Origin: DASYXT01 sp035934555
Lineage (GTDB): Bacteria > Verrucomicrobiota > Verrucomicrobiia > Limisphaerales > UBA8199
Assembly (NCBI GenBank): GCA_035934555.1
Contig: DASYXT010000040.1
Span: 62,001-126,000 of the forward strand
Direction of reading: 5' to 3'
DNA length: 64,000 nt
The position numbers and the translations under genes are program-made. This document shows positions 40,581 through 48,176 of this stretch, in pieces (within the stretch, counting starts at the first letter, position 1; the number at the start of each line of letters is the position of its first letter). The notes under the pieces are model-generated. The model saw nothing but the letters and a program-made list of their open reading frames with translations, had not been told where the DNA came from and made no database searches.

Positions 40581-43500
40581 ATGAACTCAGTTATTGAAGT
40601 GAGCCGAACCTGGGCGCCCTGGCTGCTGGGGAAGGTCTTCTGGCCGATGCTGTGGGAATCGAGCCTGCTGATTGGAGTCTTATTGCTGCTGGAATTCGGT
40701 TTGAGACGCAAGTTGCGCCCGGCGATCCGCTACGCCCTGTGGCTGGCAGTGCTGGTAAAGCTCGTCCTGCCGCCATCACTGGCGCTGCCCACCGGCGTTG
40801 CTTGGTGGCTCCGCCCTACTGCTTCTGTCGCATCAACACGCACGACAACTTATACCGTTCGGTACAATACTGCGGCGCAGCCCGGCCCTGCCGCCGATGG
40901 AACCGCCGCTTTGGCACCAGAAGCGGCCCCTCCCCTGCCCCTTGCAACCTGGGCAATAGGCGGCTCCGCATTGGTGAGCGCTGTTTTTCTGGCCTGCATG
41001 CTCTTGCGTTGGCGACAGGTCGCGCGAATGGCGCGCGGCTCAACTCCCGCACCTGATTGGTTGAATCATTTGCTCGAGGAAGCTCGCATCAACGTCGGTC
41101 TGAGCTCCCCAGTTTGCCTGAGGCTGACTTCCGCACCGATGTCCCCTGCGGTATCCGGCTTTTTCCGGCCGATAATCCTGCTGCCGCGAGCGCTTTCTGG
41201 GCGACTCTCCGCAGCAAGACTTCGCGCCGTGTTGCTGCACGAACTGATTCATCTGCGCCGCCGTGATGTGTGGGTCAACTGCGTGCAGTCGCTGTTGCAA
41301 ATCGCCTACTGGTGGCATCCGCTGCTGTGGCTGGCCAATGCGCGCATCCGCCGCTTGCGCGAGGAAGCGGTGGACGACGCGGTGATGCTCGCTCTCCAGC
41401 AGGACAGCCCCGAGTACGCGCCGACCTTGCTGGAGGTCGCCCGCCTCGCACTGCAACGGCCCCTGCTGAGTTTGGGGCTCGTGGGCATTCTGGAATCCAA
41501 GACCGCGCTGCGCCGCCGCATCGAGCGCCTGGTGGAATTTCAGACACCGCAAAAAGCCGGCCTGACGCTGGTTTCGTTTCTCGGGGTAGGTCTGTTTGCC
41601 GCGATGGCCGTGCCGATGGGCCAGGCCCCGGGGGCTTTTCAGCAGCTTGCCGGTGAGGCTGCTGCGAATAGCAATGTCTGGCCCGATCCGCGCTTCCAGG
41701 GATACGCCCAGGTCAGGCTCGAAGCGGAGTTCTTCGTTGTGGACACCGCAAGCCTTCGCGTGAAAATGCCGTCGCTGCCGGACAACCAGGCGCCTCTGCT
41801 GGTCAGTTCCAATGAGGTGGGCGAGCTAAACCAAAAACTGCGGTTGGCTCACACGCAACCCGCGGCGGCAGGCGTGCCGTTAAGCTTTGCCAAATTCAGC
41901 GGCGGGGTATTTCGCTGGCTGGTCGGCGGGGCCAGCAACACCGGCGTCAATTACCAGGCCAGGGATGTGGCCGGGCAGATGATCGTAACCGGCGCGGAGG
42001 TCGGAGTCGCGGCAAACGGTTCTGACTGGGCGCCACTGTTTTTCGAGGTGGTACCGTGGACGGATGGAAACAATCTGCGATGCGACCTGAGGATTTCCTC
42101 GAACGGCAATACCAATTCCCTGCAACAAACTGAAGTTGTGCTGCCGGAGGATAGCGCACTGGTGTGGGCCACGCCCACAGGCCCATTTACCGGCAAGTCG
42201 GAACTGGTCGTTCTGCGCCGGCAGTCGGCTCGAGGCGCGCCGCAGCCATTGCCCAGCGATTTGGCTGCGTTGAGGCCTGCCAACACACCCGGATTGAACG
42301 GGCTAACCAACGGCGAGACCCCTGCTACAGCAGTCCTCGGTCGGCTGACGGAGGCGCGGGAAAGGGTGCAGGACGGGAAACTGCTCTTTGAGATGGGCAA
42401 GCTGGATGAGGCCGAAGCAAGTTTGAAAGCAGCGCTCAAGCTCAACCCGGAATCTCAAACCGCTCGCTACTATCTCAATGTCGTCCAGGCCGGACGAAAT
42501 GAGGCAGAAAAGGATCACCCGGCAGCAAGGTCTGCACCAGGAACGGTTATCATCAATGCCCCGAATTCAGCAGCTCCATCGTCCGAGGGTTCCCGCCTGG
42601 CGCTCTATACAAGGGTCATTAAAGTTGATCCCGAGACCTTTCAACAGGCGCTGGAGAGCGTAGGCGAAAGAGAATTCGAAGCCGGGTTTGGTGTGCCGGT
42701 CCAAACAAATGCGATCACACCCCAGCAGGTTCGCCAGTTCTTTAAAACGCTGGGGCTGGAGCTTGGTCCGCCAAAGACAGTCTTCTTCAACGATCGCGAG
42801 GGCCGGCTCTTTGTCCGTGCCTCCCTCCAGGACCTTAATACTATCGAAAGCGCGCTCGCGGTCCTCGGGATTACCAGCCAGAGCACTAACGCAGGATTAT
42901 CCCAAGTGCGTCCGATCCAAACCAAAACCAATGTTGCGGTTCCTCTTTCCTCCTCGGTGGAAAAGGTCCCGGTGCTGGGTGACATTCCAATCGTTAGCCG
43001 GCTGGTTCAAAGCAACTCGCCGCCTGCTCAAACGGCCATCCCTCCGCAAATCGTTATTACGGCTAAATTTTTCACCGTGCCGGCGGAACTCATGCCCGAG
43101 CTTGAACTGGAAACTCCGCTGAACCCCGTTAATCTTAGCCGGCAGCCCAAGGCCATCTTGTCCGCGCCGAAAGTGAGTGTCATTCGGCAGGCTCTGCAAT
43201 CGCATCCAGACGTTCAGCTTATCGCCCAGTCTTCTGTGACCACTCTGAGCGGGCGTCAGACGGAAGTATCGATTGAACCGGATTTGCAATCAGCAGGGGC
43301 GACGAACCCACCATCGCTCAGTTTCGGCGTGCCGCAGGAACTCTTTGCCATTACCAACCAGCCGCCCCTCAGTGTGCAGTTGGATATTGTTCCTGACACA
43401 AGCGCCGATCAACCTACGATTCGCATCTCCGGCAAAGCCTTGGTGAAAGAGTTTCTCGGATATTCGACCCCTGACACTTTCTCACCGCCTGGATGGGATA

Positions 43501-43745
43501 CGCGGCAGACGAAAGGAGACGCCGTCGTGGTCAGCACCTCTCCTCAGCTTGTGCCACGGTTCCAAGTGTGCGAATTCTCCTTTAACGCAGTGGTCTGGGA
43601 TGGCCAAACCCTGCTGTTGCGTGGAGTCGTGGGCGATGCCGGTCCATCGCCAGGGACTGGGGGCTCAAGAAACCCGCCGAAGGCGCTGCTCATCTTCATC
43701 ACGCCAACCCTTATCGACGCTGCCGGAAACCGAATTCAGAAATGA
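40581..43745 (+). CDS. BlaR1-like M56 metalloprotease fused to TPR and secretin-like domains
   Basis: A 1054-residue protein. Residues 1-350 are a BlaR1/MecR1-type membrane protease: several membrane segments (SSLLIGVLLLLEFGLRRKL), the zinc site HELIH at residues 220-224, and the conserved EEAVDDAVMLAL after WWHPLLWLANARIRRLREE. A last membrane helix is near residue 330-345 (LVSFLGVGLFAAMAVPM). The penicillin-binding sensor domain of BlaR1 is absent. Instead there is a region of unknown fold (about 370-560), a TPR (about 590-635, KLLFEMGKLDEAEASLKAAL), and two secretin-like blocks (RVIKVDPETFQQALESV; SSVTTLSGRQTEVSIEP) ending LLIFITPTLIDAAGNRIQ, as in type II secretion secretins. It probably cuts BlaI upon an envelope signal. 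Confidence 0.85.
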   Translation: MNSVIEVSRTWAPWLLGKVFWPMLWESSLLIGVLLLLEFGLRRKLRPAIRYALWLAVLVKLVLPPSLALPTGVAWWLRPTASVASTRTTTYTVRYNTAAQPGPAADGTAALAPEAAPPLPLATWAIGGSALVSAVFLACMLLRWRQVARMARGSTPAPDWLNHLLEEARINVGLSSPVCLRLTSAPMSPAVSGFFRPIILLPRALSGRLSAARLRAVLLHELIHLRRRDVWVNCVQSLLQIAYWWHPLLWLANARIRRLREEAVDDAVMLALQQDSPEYAPTLLEVARLALQRPLLSLGLVGILESKTALRRRIERLVEFQTPQKAGLTLVSFLGVGLFAAMAVPMGQAPGAFQQLAGEAAANSNVWPDPRFQGYAQVRLEAEFFVVDTASLRVKMPSLPDNQAPLLVSSNEVGELNQKLRLAHTQPAAAGVPLSFAKFSGGVFRWLVGGASNTGVNYQARDVAGQMIVTGAEVGVAANGSDWAPLFFEVVPWTDGNNLRCDLRISSNGNTNSLQQTEVVLPEDSALVWATPTGPFTGKSELVVLRRQSARGAPQPLPSDLAALRPANTPGLNGLTNGETPATAVLGRLTEARERVQDGKLLFEMGKLDEAEASLKAALKLNPESQTARYYLNVVQAGRNEAEKDHPAARSAPGTVIINAPNSAAPSSEGSRLALYTRVIKVDPETFQQALESVGEREFEAGFGVPVQTNAITPQQVRQFFKTLGLELGPPKTVFFNDREGRLFVRASLQDLNTIESALAVLGITSQSTNAGLSQVRPIQTKTNVAVPLSSSVEKVPVLGDIPIVSRLVQSNSPPAQTAIPPQIVITAKFFTVPAELMPELELETPLNPVNLSRQPKAILSAPKVSVIRQALQSHPDVQLIAQSSVTTLSGRQTEVSIEPDLQSAGATNPPSLSFGVPQELFAITNQPPLSVQLDIVPDTSADQPTIRISGKALVKEFLGYSTPDTFSPPGWDTRQTKGDAVVVSTSPQLVPRFQVCEFSFNAVVWDGQTLLLRGVVGDAGPSPGTGGSRNPPKALLIFITPTLIDAAGNRIQK

Positions 43746-43756
43746 GCCGCGATTGC

Positions 43757-44593
43757 TTAGGCCGTCTCCAGGGTCATGATCTGCACCCGTTCCTCCCGTT
43801 TCTCCTTTTTAATCGTGGGGGCCCCGTCCGAGAAGGCCAGGTACAGAAACGCCAATAGGTTGGTGACCGGCAGCAGCAGCAAGATCGCGAAAAGCGCGTT
43901 TTTATTCCGCGCCTCAGCAATCTTGATGCACCACAGGACACCGGCGACCAGGTTCAGCAGCGGGATCAAAAACGCTAGAAACCACCAGGCCGACATTTGC
44001 GCCGCGCGCAACATCGGAAACATCTGCAGTATGGGAAACCAGATGGCCCAGCCCGGCTCGGCGCCGGCTTTTTCGCAAATCAGTTTGCTGCAATAACAGC
44101 CGAACAGATAAATCCCCAGCACCAACCCCGCACATAGCGCCAGAGTAGCCGTGGTTAGCGGCGGCAACTGCGTTTGGATTCCCGCAACGCGGTCCAGCAT
44201 CGAGGCCCCCAACCGGTTTTCCAGCGAGCGGAGTTGAGGCGTTTGGACGCCCGCCAAAGTCTTTTTGGCCCAAGTTTGCGCGCCGGTCAAAGCGGCCTGG
44301 CTGGAACTGACTTGGGGCTTGGGCTCGACGTAGCCCAACTGCTCCCGCACATCGGATGGCAAGTCTGCAACCTTTACATTCAGCATGCCGGTGGAATGAA
44401 GGAAGAAGACGTAATTCTTGGATTTGGTTGTGACTGTCACATTATGGTACGTCTGTGTCCCGATCTTGAGCAGGGGGAACGTTTGCTCGAAGGCCGCCGC
44501 AACTTTGAGAGGCGCCACGCAGCTCATAACTATGAGCAGAAAGGTGAGATTGATTGCTCTCCAGACGTTACTTCCACGATTATGCATACACAT
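43757..44593 (-). CDS. Membrane protein with DUF5684 domain
   Basis: A 278-residue protein with an N-terminal signal or anchor (AINLTFLLIVMSCVAPLKVA), a hydrophilic domain that repeats a small beta unit (LLKIGTQTYHNVTVTTKSKN), then a coiled part. The C-terminal 130 residues hold four membrane segments with AEPGWAIWFPILQMFPMLRA and MSAWWFLAFLIPLLNLVAGV, matching DUF5684. Similar proteins are common in Bacteroidetes and Verrucomicrobia, function unknown. It converges with the M56 gene at 43745 with only 11 bases between. Confidence 0.8.
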   Translation of the reverse strand: MCMHNRGSNVWRAINLTFLLIVMSCVAPLKVAAAFEQTFPLLKIGTQTYHNVTVTTKSKNYVFFLHSTGMLNVKVADLPSDVREQLGYVEPKPQVSSSQAALTGAQTWAKKTLAGVQTPQLRSLENRLGASMLDRVAGIQTQLPPLTTATLALCAGLVLGIYLFGCYCSKLICEKAGAEPGWAIWFPILQMFPMLRAAQMSAWWFLAFLIPLLNLVAGVLWCIKIAEARNKNALFAILLLLPVTNLLAFLYLAFSDGAPTIKKEKREERVQIMTLETA

Positions 44594-44941
44594 TTCCCCA
44601 GCGTTGGGTTCCCGATTTTAATCAGGCTGGGCATGGAGACGCACAAATTGTGCCAGCGCAGAAATGATAACGGCAAGATTCGATTAGACGTTGCGTCAAT
44701 TTAACATTCACCACACCGCGCGGGCAGCATTTCTGTTGTAGTAAGATAGGGTGTTTGCCTGAATGAGGTTTCGGATCACAAATACCCTGCGTGCAATTGG
44801 TTGACTTCCCCTTCTATGGTGTCTAGCTTCTCCGGTAAATGCGGAAACGCTGGCCCCGCAACCGTGGGCCAGGCAAATGGAAATGTCCCCCTATAACCTG
44901 CACAAAGTGCGCATCATCTGGCGGTTGGCCTGAACCACGTC
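44594..44941. other. Intergenic region between divergent genes
   Basis: No gene is seen in 348 bases. TTGACT at 44801 with TAGCTT 17 bases on is a weak promoter candidate for the downstream gene. The following stretch CTGGCCC-GGGCCAG at about 44851-44873 can fold, and it contains GCTGGCCCCGCAACCGT, which recalls the core of cobalamin riboswitches, but other required boxes are not found. Confidence 0.35.
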
Positions 44942-46369
44942 ATGGCACATCCTGTCATCATCCAAGGCGGCATGGGGGTTGCCGTGTCGGGTTGGCGGTT
45001 AGCGCGCGCGGTTTCACGACTCGGTCAGCTTGGGGTGGTCTCGGGCACCGCGTTGGCAGTCGTCCTCGCCCGGCGTCTTCAGTTAGGCGACTCCGGCGGC
45101 GAACTGCGTCATGCACTGGCTCATTTCCCATTCCCGCCGATGGCCGCACGCGTGCTTGCGGATTACTTCATCCCGGGCGGCAAGTCGGCCGACGCTCCTT
45201 TCAAGCTCACGTCGATGCCGACGCTGAGCCCTCGCCGCGAATTGGTCGAACTGACCGTGGTCGCGAATTTTGTTGAAGTATTTCTGGCCAAAGACGGCCA
45301 TCAGGGTTTGGTCGGCATTAACTATCTCGAAAAAATCCAACTCCCGACGTTGCCGTCTCTTTACGGCGGGATGCTCGCGGGGGTCGATTACATCCTGATG
45401 GGCGCCGGCATCCCGCGCCTGATTCCCGGCGCGCTGGACCTGCTTGCCCAGGGCCAGGCCGCTTCGCTGCCCATTGACGTCGAAGGAGCGCTGCCCGGCG
45501 AAAAACAAACCGTCGCCTTTGACCCGCAACAGTTCTGCGGTGGTCGGGCCCCGCAGCTCAAGCGCCCCCAGTTCATGGGCATCGTCGCCTCCGCTACCTT
45601 GGCCATCGCGCTCGCGAAAAAGTCCAACGGACGCGTCGATGCTTTTGTGGTCGAAGGCCCTGCGGCCGGCGGGCACAACGCCCCGCCGCGCGGCCCCATG
45701 CAACTGAGTCCCCAAGGCGAGCCAGTCTATGGCCCGCGCGACGTCCCCGAGATAGACAAAATCCGCGCGCTCGGTTTGCCCTTCTGGCTGGCCGGCGGCT
45801 ACGGCCATTCGGCCAAGCTAGCCGAGGCATTGCAACTCGGGGCCACCGGCATTCAGGTCGGCACGCCGTTCGCCTTCTGCGAAGAGTCCGGAATACTCCC
45901 GGATATTAAGCGACAAGCGATCACCCTCAGCCGGCTGGGTGAGGCGCGCGTCTTTACCGACCCGGTCGCTTCCCCGACGGGTTTTCCCTTCAAAGTAGCG
46001 CAAATGGAACATACCCTCTCGGACCTCGACGAGTATCGAGCTCGCCGCCGGGTTTGCGATCTCGGCTATCTGAGGCATCTCTACCGCCGGGCCGATGGCA
46101 GCATCGGCTTTCGCTGTCCCGCTGAGCCCCTCCCAAACTTCCTTCGCAAAGGCGGCGTCATCGAAGAAACCCTCGGCCGCAAGTGCGTCTGCAATGCCCT
46201 CACGGCGACTATCGGCGTGGAGCAGGTCCGCTCCTCGGGCCTGCCGGAACTGCCGCTGGTGACCGCGGGTGACGACCTGGCCTGTCTCGCTGAATTCGTG
46301 GAACCCGGCTGCGATTCCTATTCGGCCGCTGACGTGCTGCGAAAGCTTGTGCCGCAGATGCAGGCTTAG
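44942..46369 (+). CDS. Nitronate monooxygenase-family flavoprotein
   Basis: A 475-residue FMN-dependent TIM-barrel protein. Marks are HPVIIQGGMGVAVSGWRLAR at the N-terminus, FVVEGPAAGGHNAPPRGPMQ (with the likely catalytic histidine), FWLAGGYGHSAKLAEALQLG and GATGIQVGTPFAFCEESGIL, the phosphate-binding end of the barrel. It is longer than the 330-residue class I enzymes, with a C-terminal extension holding two cysteines (EETLGRKCVCNALTATIG). The enzyme would oxidise nitronates to protect from nitroalkane toxins, but family members with other redox jobs exist. It overlaps the neighbouring minus-strand gene by 4 bases. Confidence 0.85.
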   Translation: MAHPVIIQGGMGVAVSGWRLARAVSRLGQLGVVSGTALAVVLARRLQLGDSGGELRHALAHFPFPPMAARVLADYFIPGGKSADAPFKLTSMPTLSPRRELVELTVVANFVEVFLAKDGHQGLVGINYLEKIQLPTLPSLYGGMLAGVDYILMGAGIPRLIPGALDLLAQGQAASLPIDVEGALPGEKQTVAFDPQQFCGGRAPQLKRPQFMGIVASATLAIALAKKSNGRVDAFVVEGPAAGGHNAPPRGPMQLSPQGEPVYGPRDVPEIDKIRALGLPFWLAGGYGHSAKLAEALQLGATGIQVGTPFAFCEESGILPDIKRQAITLSRLGEARVFTDPVASPTGFPFKVAQMEHTLSDLDEYRARRRVCDLGYLRHLYRRADGSIGFRCPAEPLPNFLRKGGVIEETLGRKCVCNALTATIGVEQVRSSGLPELPLVTAGDDLACLAEFVEPGCDSYSAADVLRKLVPQMQA

Positions 46370-46989
46370 GCCTTGTTCTGTTCCGCGGCGACAACCCGGT
46401 GCTTGCCGCGGAATTGAAAGCCGATTCCAACCAGAGCCACGACAATCCAGACGATTAAAGCGCCGTAGCCCAAAGTGCTTGCGGCTGGATGTTGGGACGG
46501 ATGGAGCCAGATTTGCGGCCCCCTTTGATGGCTGCCAATGAAGGGCCAAACCCCCGCCGTGAGCAGGTACGAGCCGCTGAAGGCGGTCCAGACCACAATC
46601 ATCAACTTCTGAGCCACAAGCGCAATGAGTCCACAGATGACTGGGACAACGATAAAAACCAGCGGTTGGAGTTGGTGACCGGTTCCATTGACGAAGGCCG
46701 CCGCGAGAACGGTTCCCGCCGCGGCTCCAATCCAGAAAACCCCAAAGAGATAAAGCCAGAGGCACAGGACCAGCCCAATCACCCCCACGATGAGAGCGCA
46801 CACGAGGCCAAGGCCCGCATTGCCGTGGAAGATTGCCATGCCGAGCTCCCAGCCGGCAAATCCGCCGCCGATTAATCCAACCAAACCCAAGGTCAACTTG
46901 AGAATGCGATAACCAAAAAAGCAGATCAGGATGCCGGCAACAATCGCGAACAATGCACTCGCCTGACCTGCCCATGCGTAATCATTCAT
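46366..46989 (-). CDS. DUF4203-family multi-pass membrane protein
   Basis: A protein of 207 residues from the ATG at 46989 (MNDYAWAGQASALFAIVAGI); the frame extends to 47022. It has six or seven membrane segments and the glycine-rich repeat LGLVGLIGGGFAGWELGMAI, as in DUF4203/TMEM198-like proteins. Their role is unknown; some act in receptor signalling in eukaryotes. It converges with the monooxygenase gene, overlapping it by 4 bases. Confidence 0.8.
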   Translation of the reverse strand: MNDYAWAGQASALFAIVAGILICFFGYRILKLTLGLVGLIGGGFAGWELGMAIFHGNAGLGLVCALIVGVIGLVLCLWLYLFGVFWIGAAAGTVLAAAFVNGTGHQLQPLVFIVVPVICGLIALVAQKLMIVVWTAFSGSYLLTAGVWPFIGSHQRGPQIWLHPSQHPAASTLGYGALIVWIVVALVGIGFQFRGKHRVVAAEQNKA

Positions 46990-47166
46990 GGCTTTTGTTT
47001 GCTCACCAGTGTAACGACTCAAGTATCGTGCGTCGAGATTGGAAGCGGAGGAAGCGGAAGGCGCACACCGCCAGTTCAGGAAGGGGCGGGAACGTCCCCG
47101 TCCCGGCTGTGAGAATATTTATGAATTGGGATTGACCCGGTGATTACCCAGCGAATTACCGCCGGC

Positions 47167-47203
47167 TTGACAATTTTCATCGGAATAACGATTATCGATA
47201 TCG
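47167..47203 (+). promoter_or_regulatory. Promoter with palindromic operator upstream of the PadR gene
   Basis: TTGACA (47167-47172) and GATTAT (47190-47195) have 17-base spacing. The -10 box is overlapped by the nested palindromes TATCGATA (47193-47200) and CGATATCG (47196-47203). A palindrome at this place ahead of a PadR gene is likely its operator, controlling the efflux operon. The ATG is 20 bases further on. Confidence 0.6.
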
Positions 47204-47223
47204 ACACACGTTAACCTGATTAA

Positions 47224-47604
47224 ATGAAAGCGCTCTGCCGCGAGGTCCTCCTGGCTTTTTGGAAGGTGCACATCCTCCACCACGCGGAGGAAGAGCCGAT
47301 TCACGGCCAATGGATTTTGACGGAACTGCGCCGGCACGGGTACGAAATCAGTCCCGGAACTCTCTATCCATTACTGAACCGGATGGCACGGTTAGGGTGG
47401 TTGAAGTGTAAGGTGGACCCGGATGGGGGACGCCGCGCGCGCAAAGATTATCGCCTGGCCCGGCAGGGCCGCAGGGCGCTGCAGGTGATTCGGGAGCAGG
47501 TAAGAGAGTTGCATCGGGAGGTGGTGCTCGAAGCGCAGGCTCAGAGGAAATCACCCAGTCGCGACCGCATAAACGTGAAGCCCAAACGTCCCCTGCCCTG
47601 CTAA
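47224..47604 (+). CDS. PadR-family transcriptional repressor
   Basis: A 126-residue winged-helix protein. The DNA-binding part shows ALCREVLLAFWKVHILHHAE, HGQWILTELRRHGYEISPGT and LYPLLNRMARLGWLKCK, typical of PadR, followed by the wing DGGRRARKDYRLARQGRRAL and a C-terminal helix for dimerisation. PadR repressors respond to toxic or phenolic ligands. It is the first gene of an operon with a cupredoxin lipoprotein and an RND pump, 20 bases ahead of the lipoprotein. A palindrome in its promoter suggests autorepression of the whole operon. Confidence 0.9.
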   Translation: MKALCREVLLAFWKVHILHHAEEEPIHGQWILTELRRHGYEISPGTLYPLLNRMARLGWLKCKVDPDGGRRARKDYRLARQGRRALQVIREQVRELHREVVLEAQAQRKSPSRDRINVKPKRPLPC

Positions 47605-47624
47605 GCCCACGTCGGTAGCCCAAC

Positions 47625-48158
47625 ATGCAGAAGCAAATGAAAACCATTCTTCTCACGACAGCGCTCGGGATTGCTGTTCTGAGCGGTTGCTCGACGTCCA
47701 AACCAGACATGCTGGGCAATCTGCACGAGCCGCTGAACCCGGAATCGTATTACCTACCCAACGCGGAAGGGTCGCGGGTGGTGAGCGTCTCGACCAACGG
47801 ACCCATCACTGCGGATATCGTCGTGCAAACGCATCGGGTGGCCGTCAATGAGACTGGCCCAAAAGAAACGATCGAGAAATTCGGGGAGGTATATGCGTTC
47901 TCGCCGAACTTTTTCGCGGTGCATCGGGACGAGCCCACCCGCATCAGTTTCTTAAACCTCCAACCGGACGATAATCACGATTTCATGCTGATCGACCCGC
48001 ATTCGCACGTGTTAATGAGTGTGTTACTGCCGCCTCTCAAAGACACCTCCTATGTGTTCACGTTCCACGAAGAAGGCTTGTTCAATTTCGTCTGCGGGAT
48101 GCATCCCTCGGTCATGCGGGGCCAAATCCTGGTGTTACCCCCCAAGTCTTCGCAATGA
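47625..48158 (+). CDS. Cupredoxin-like copper-binding lipoprotein
   Basis: A 177-residue protein with a lipobox (ILLTTALGIAVLSGCSTS), so it is anchored in the membrane. The C-terminal half has a type-1-copper pattern: a histidine in QPDDNHDFMLIDPHSHV and the Cys-His-Met cluster in LFNFVCGMHPSVMRGQILVL. The CxxHxxxM form is close to that of plastocyanin-like domains (CxxHPWMRG). It could carry electrons or deliver or bind copper ions outside the cytoplasm. It lies between the PadR gene and the RND gene, with 18 bases to the latter, so it is very likely part of the efflux function; how is unknown. Confidence 0.85.
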   Translation: MQKQMKTILLTTALGIAVLSGCSTSKPDMLGNLHEPLNPESYYLPNAEGSRVVSVSTNGPITADIVVQTHRVAVNETGPKETIEKFGEVYAFSPNFFAVHRDEPTRISFLNLQPDDNHDFMLIDPHSHVLMSVLLPPLKDTSYVFTFHEEGLFNFVCGMHPSVMRGQILVLPPKSSQ

Positions 48159-48176
48159 TGCTTTGAGTCCCGGTCT

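Noticed and set aside
47086..47107. GGGGCGGGAACGTCCCCGTCCC palindrome upstream of the PadR gene
   Set aside because: The arms have a mismatch and no loop or T-run, and no second copy was recognised in the window, so neither a terminator nor a repeat family is supported.
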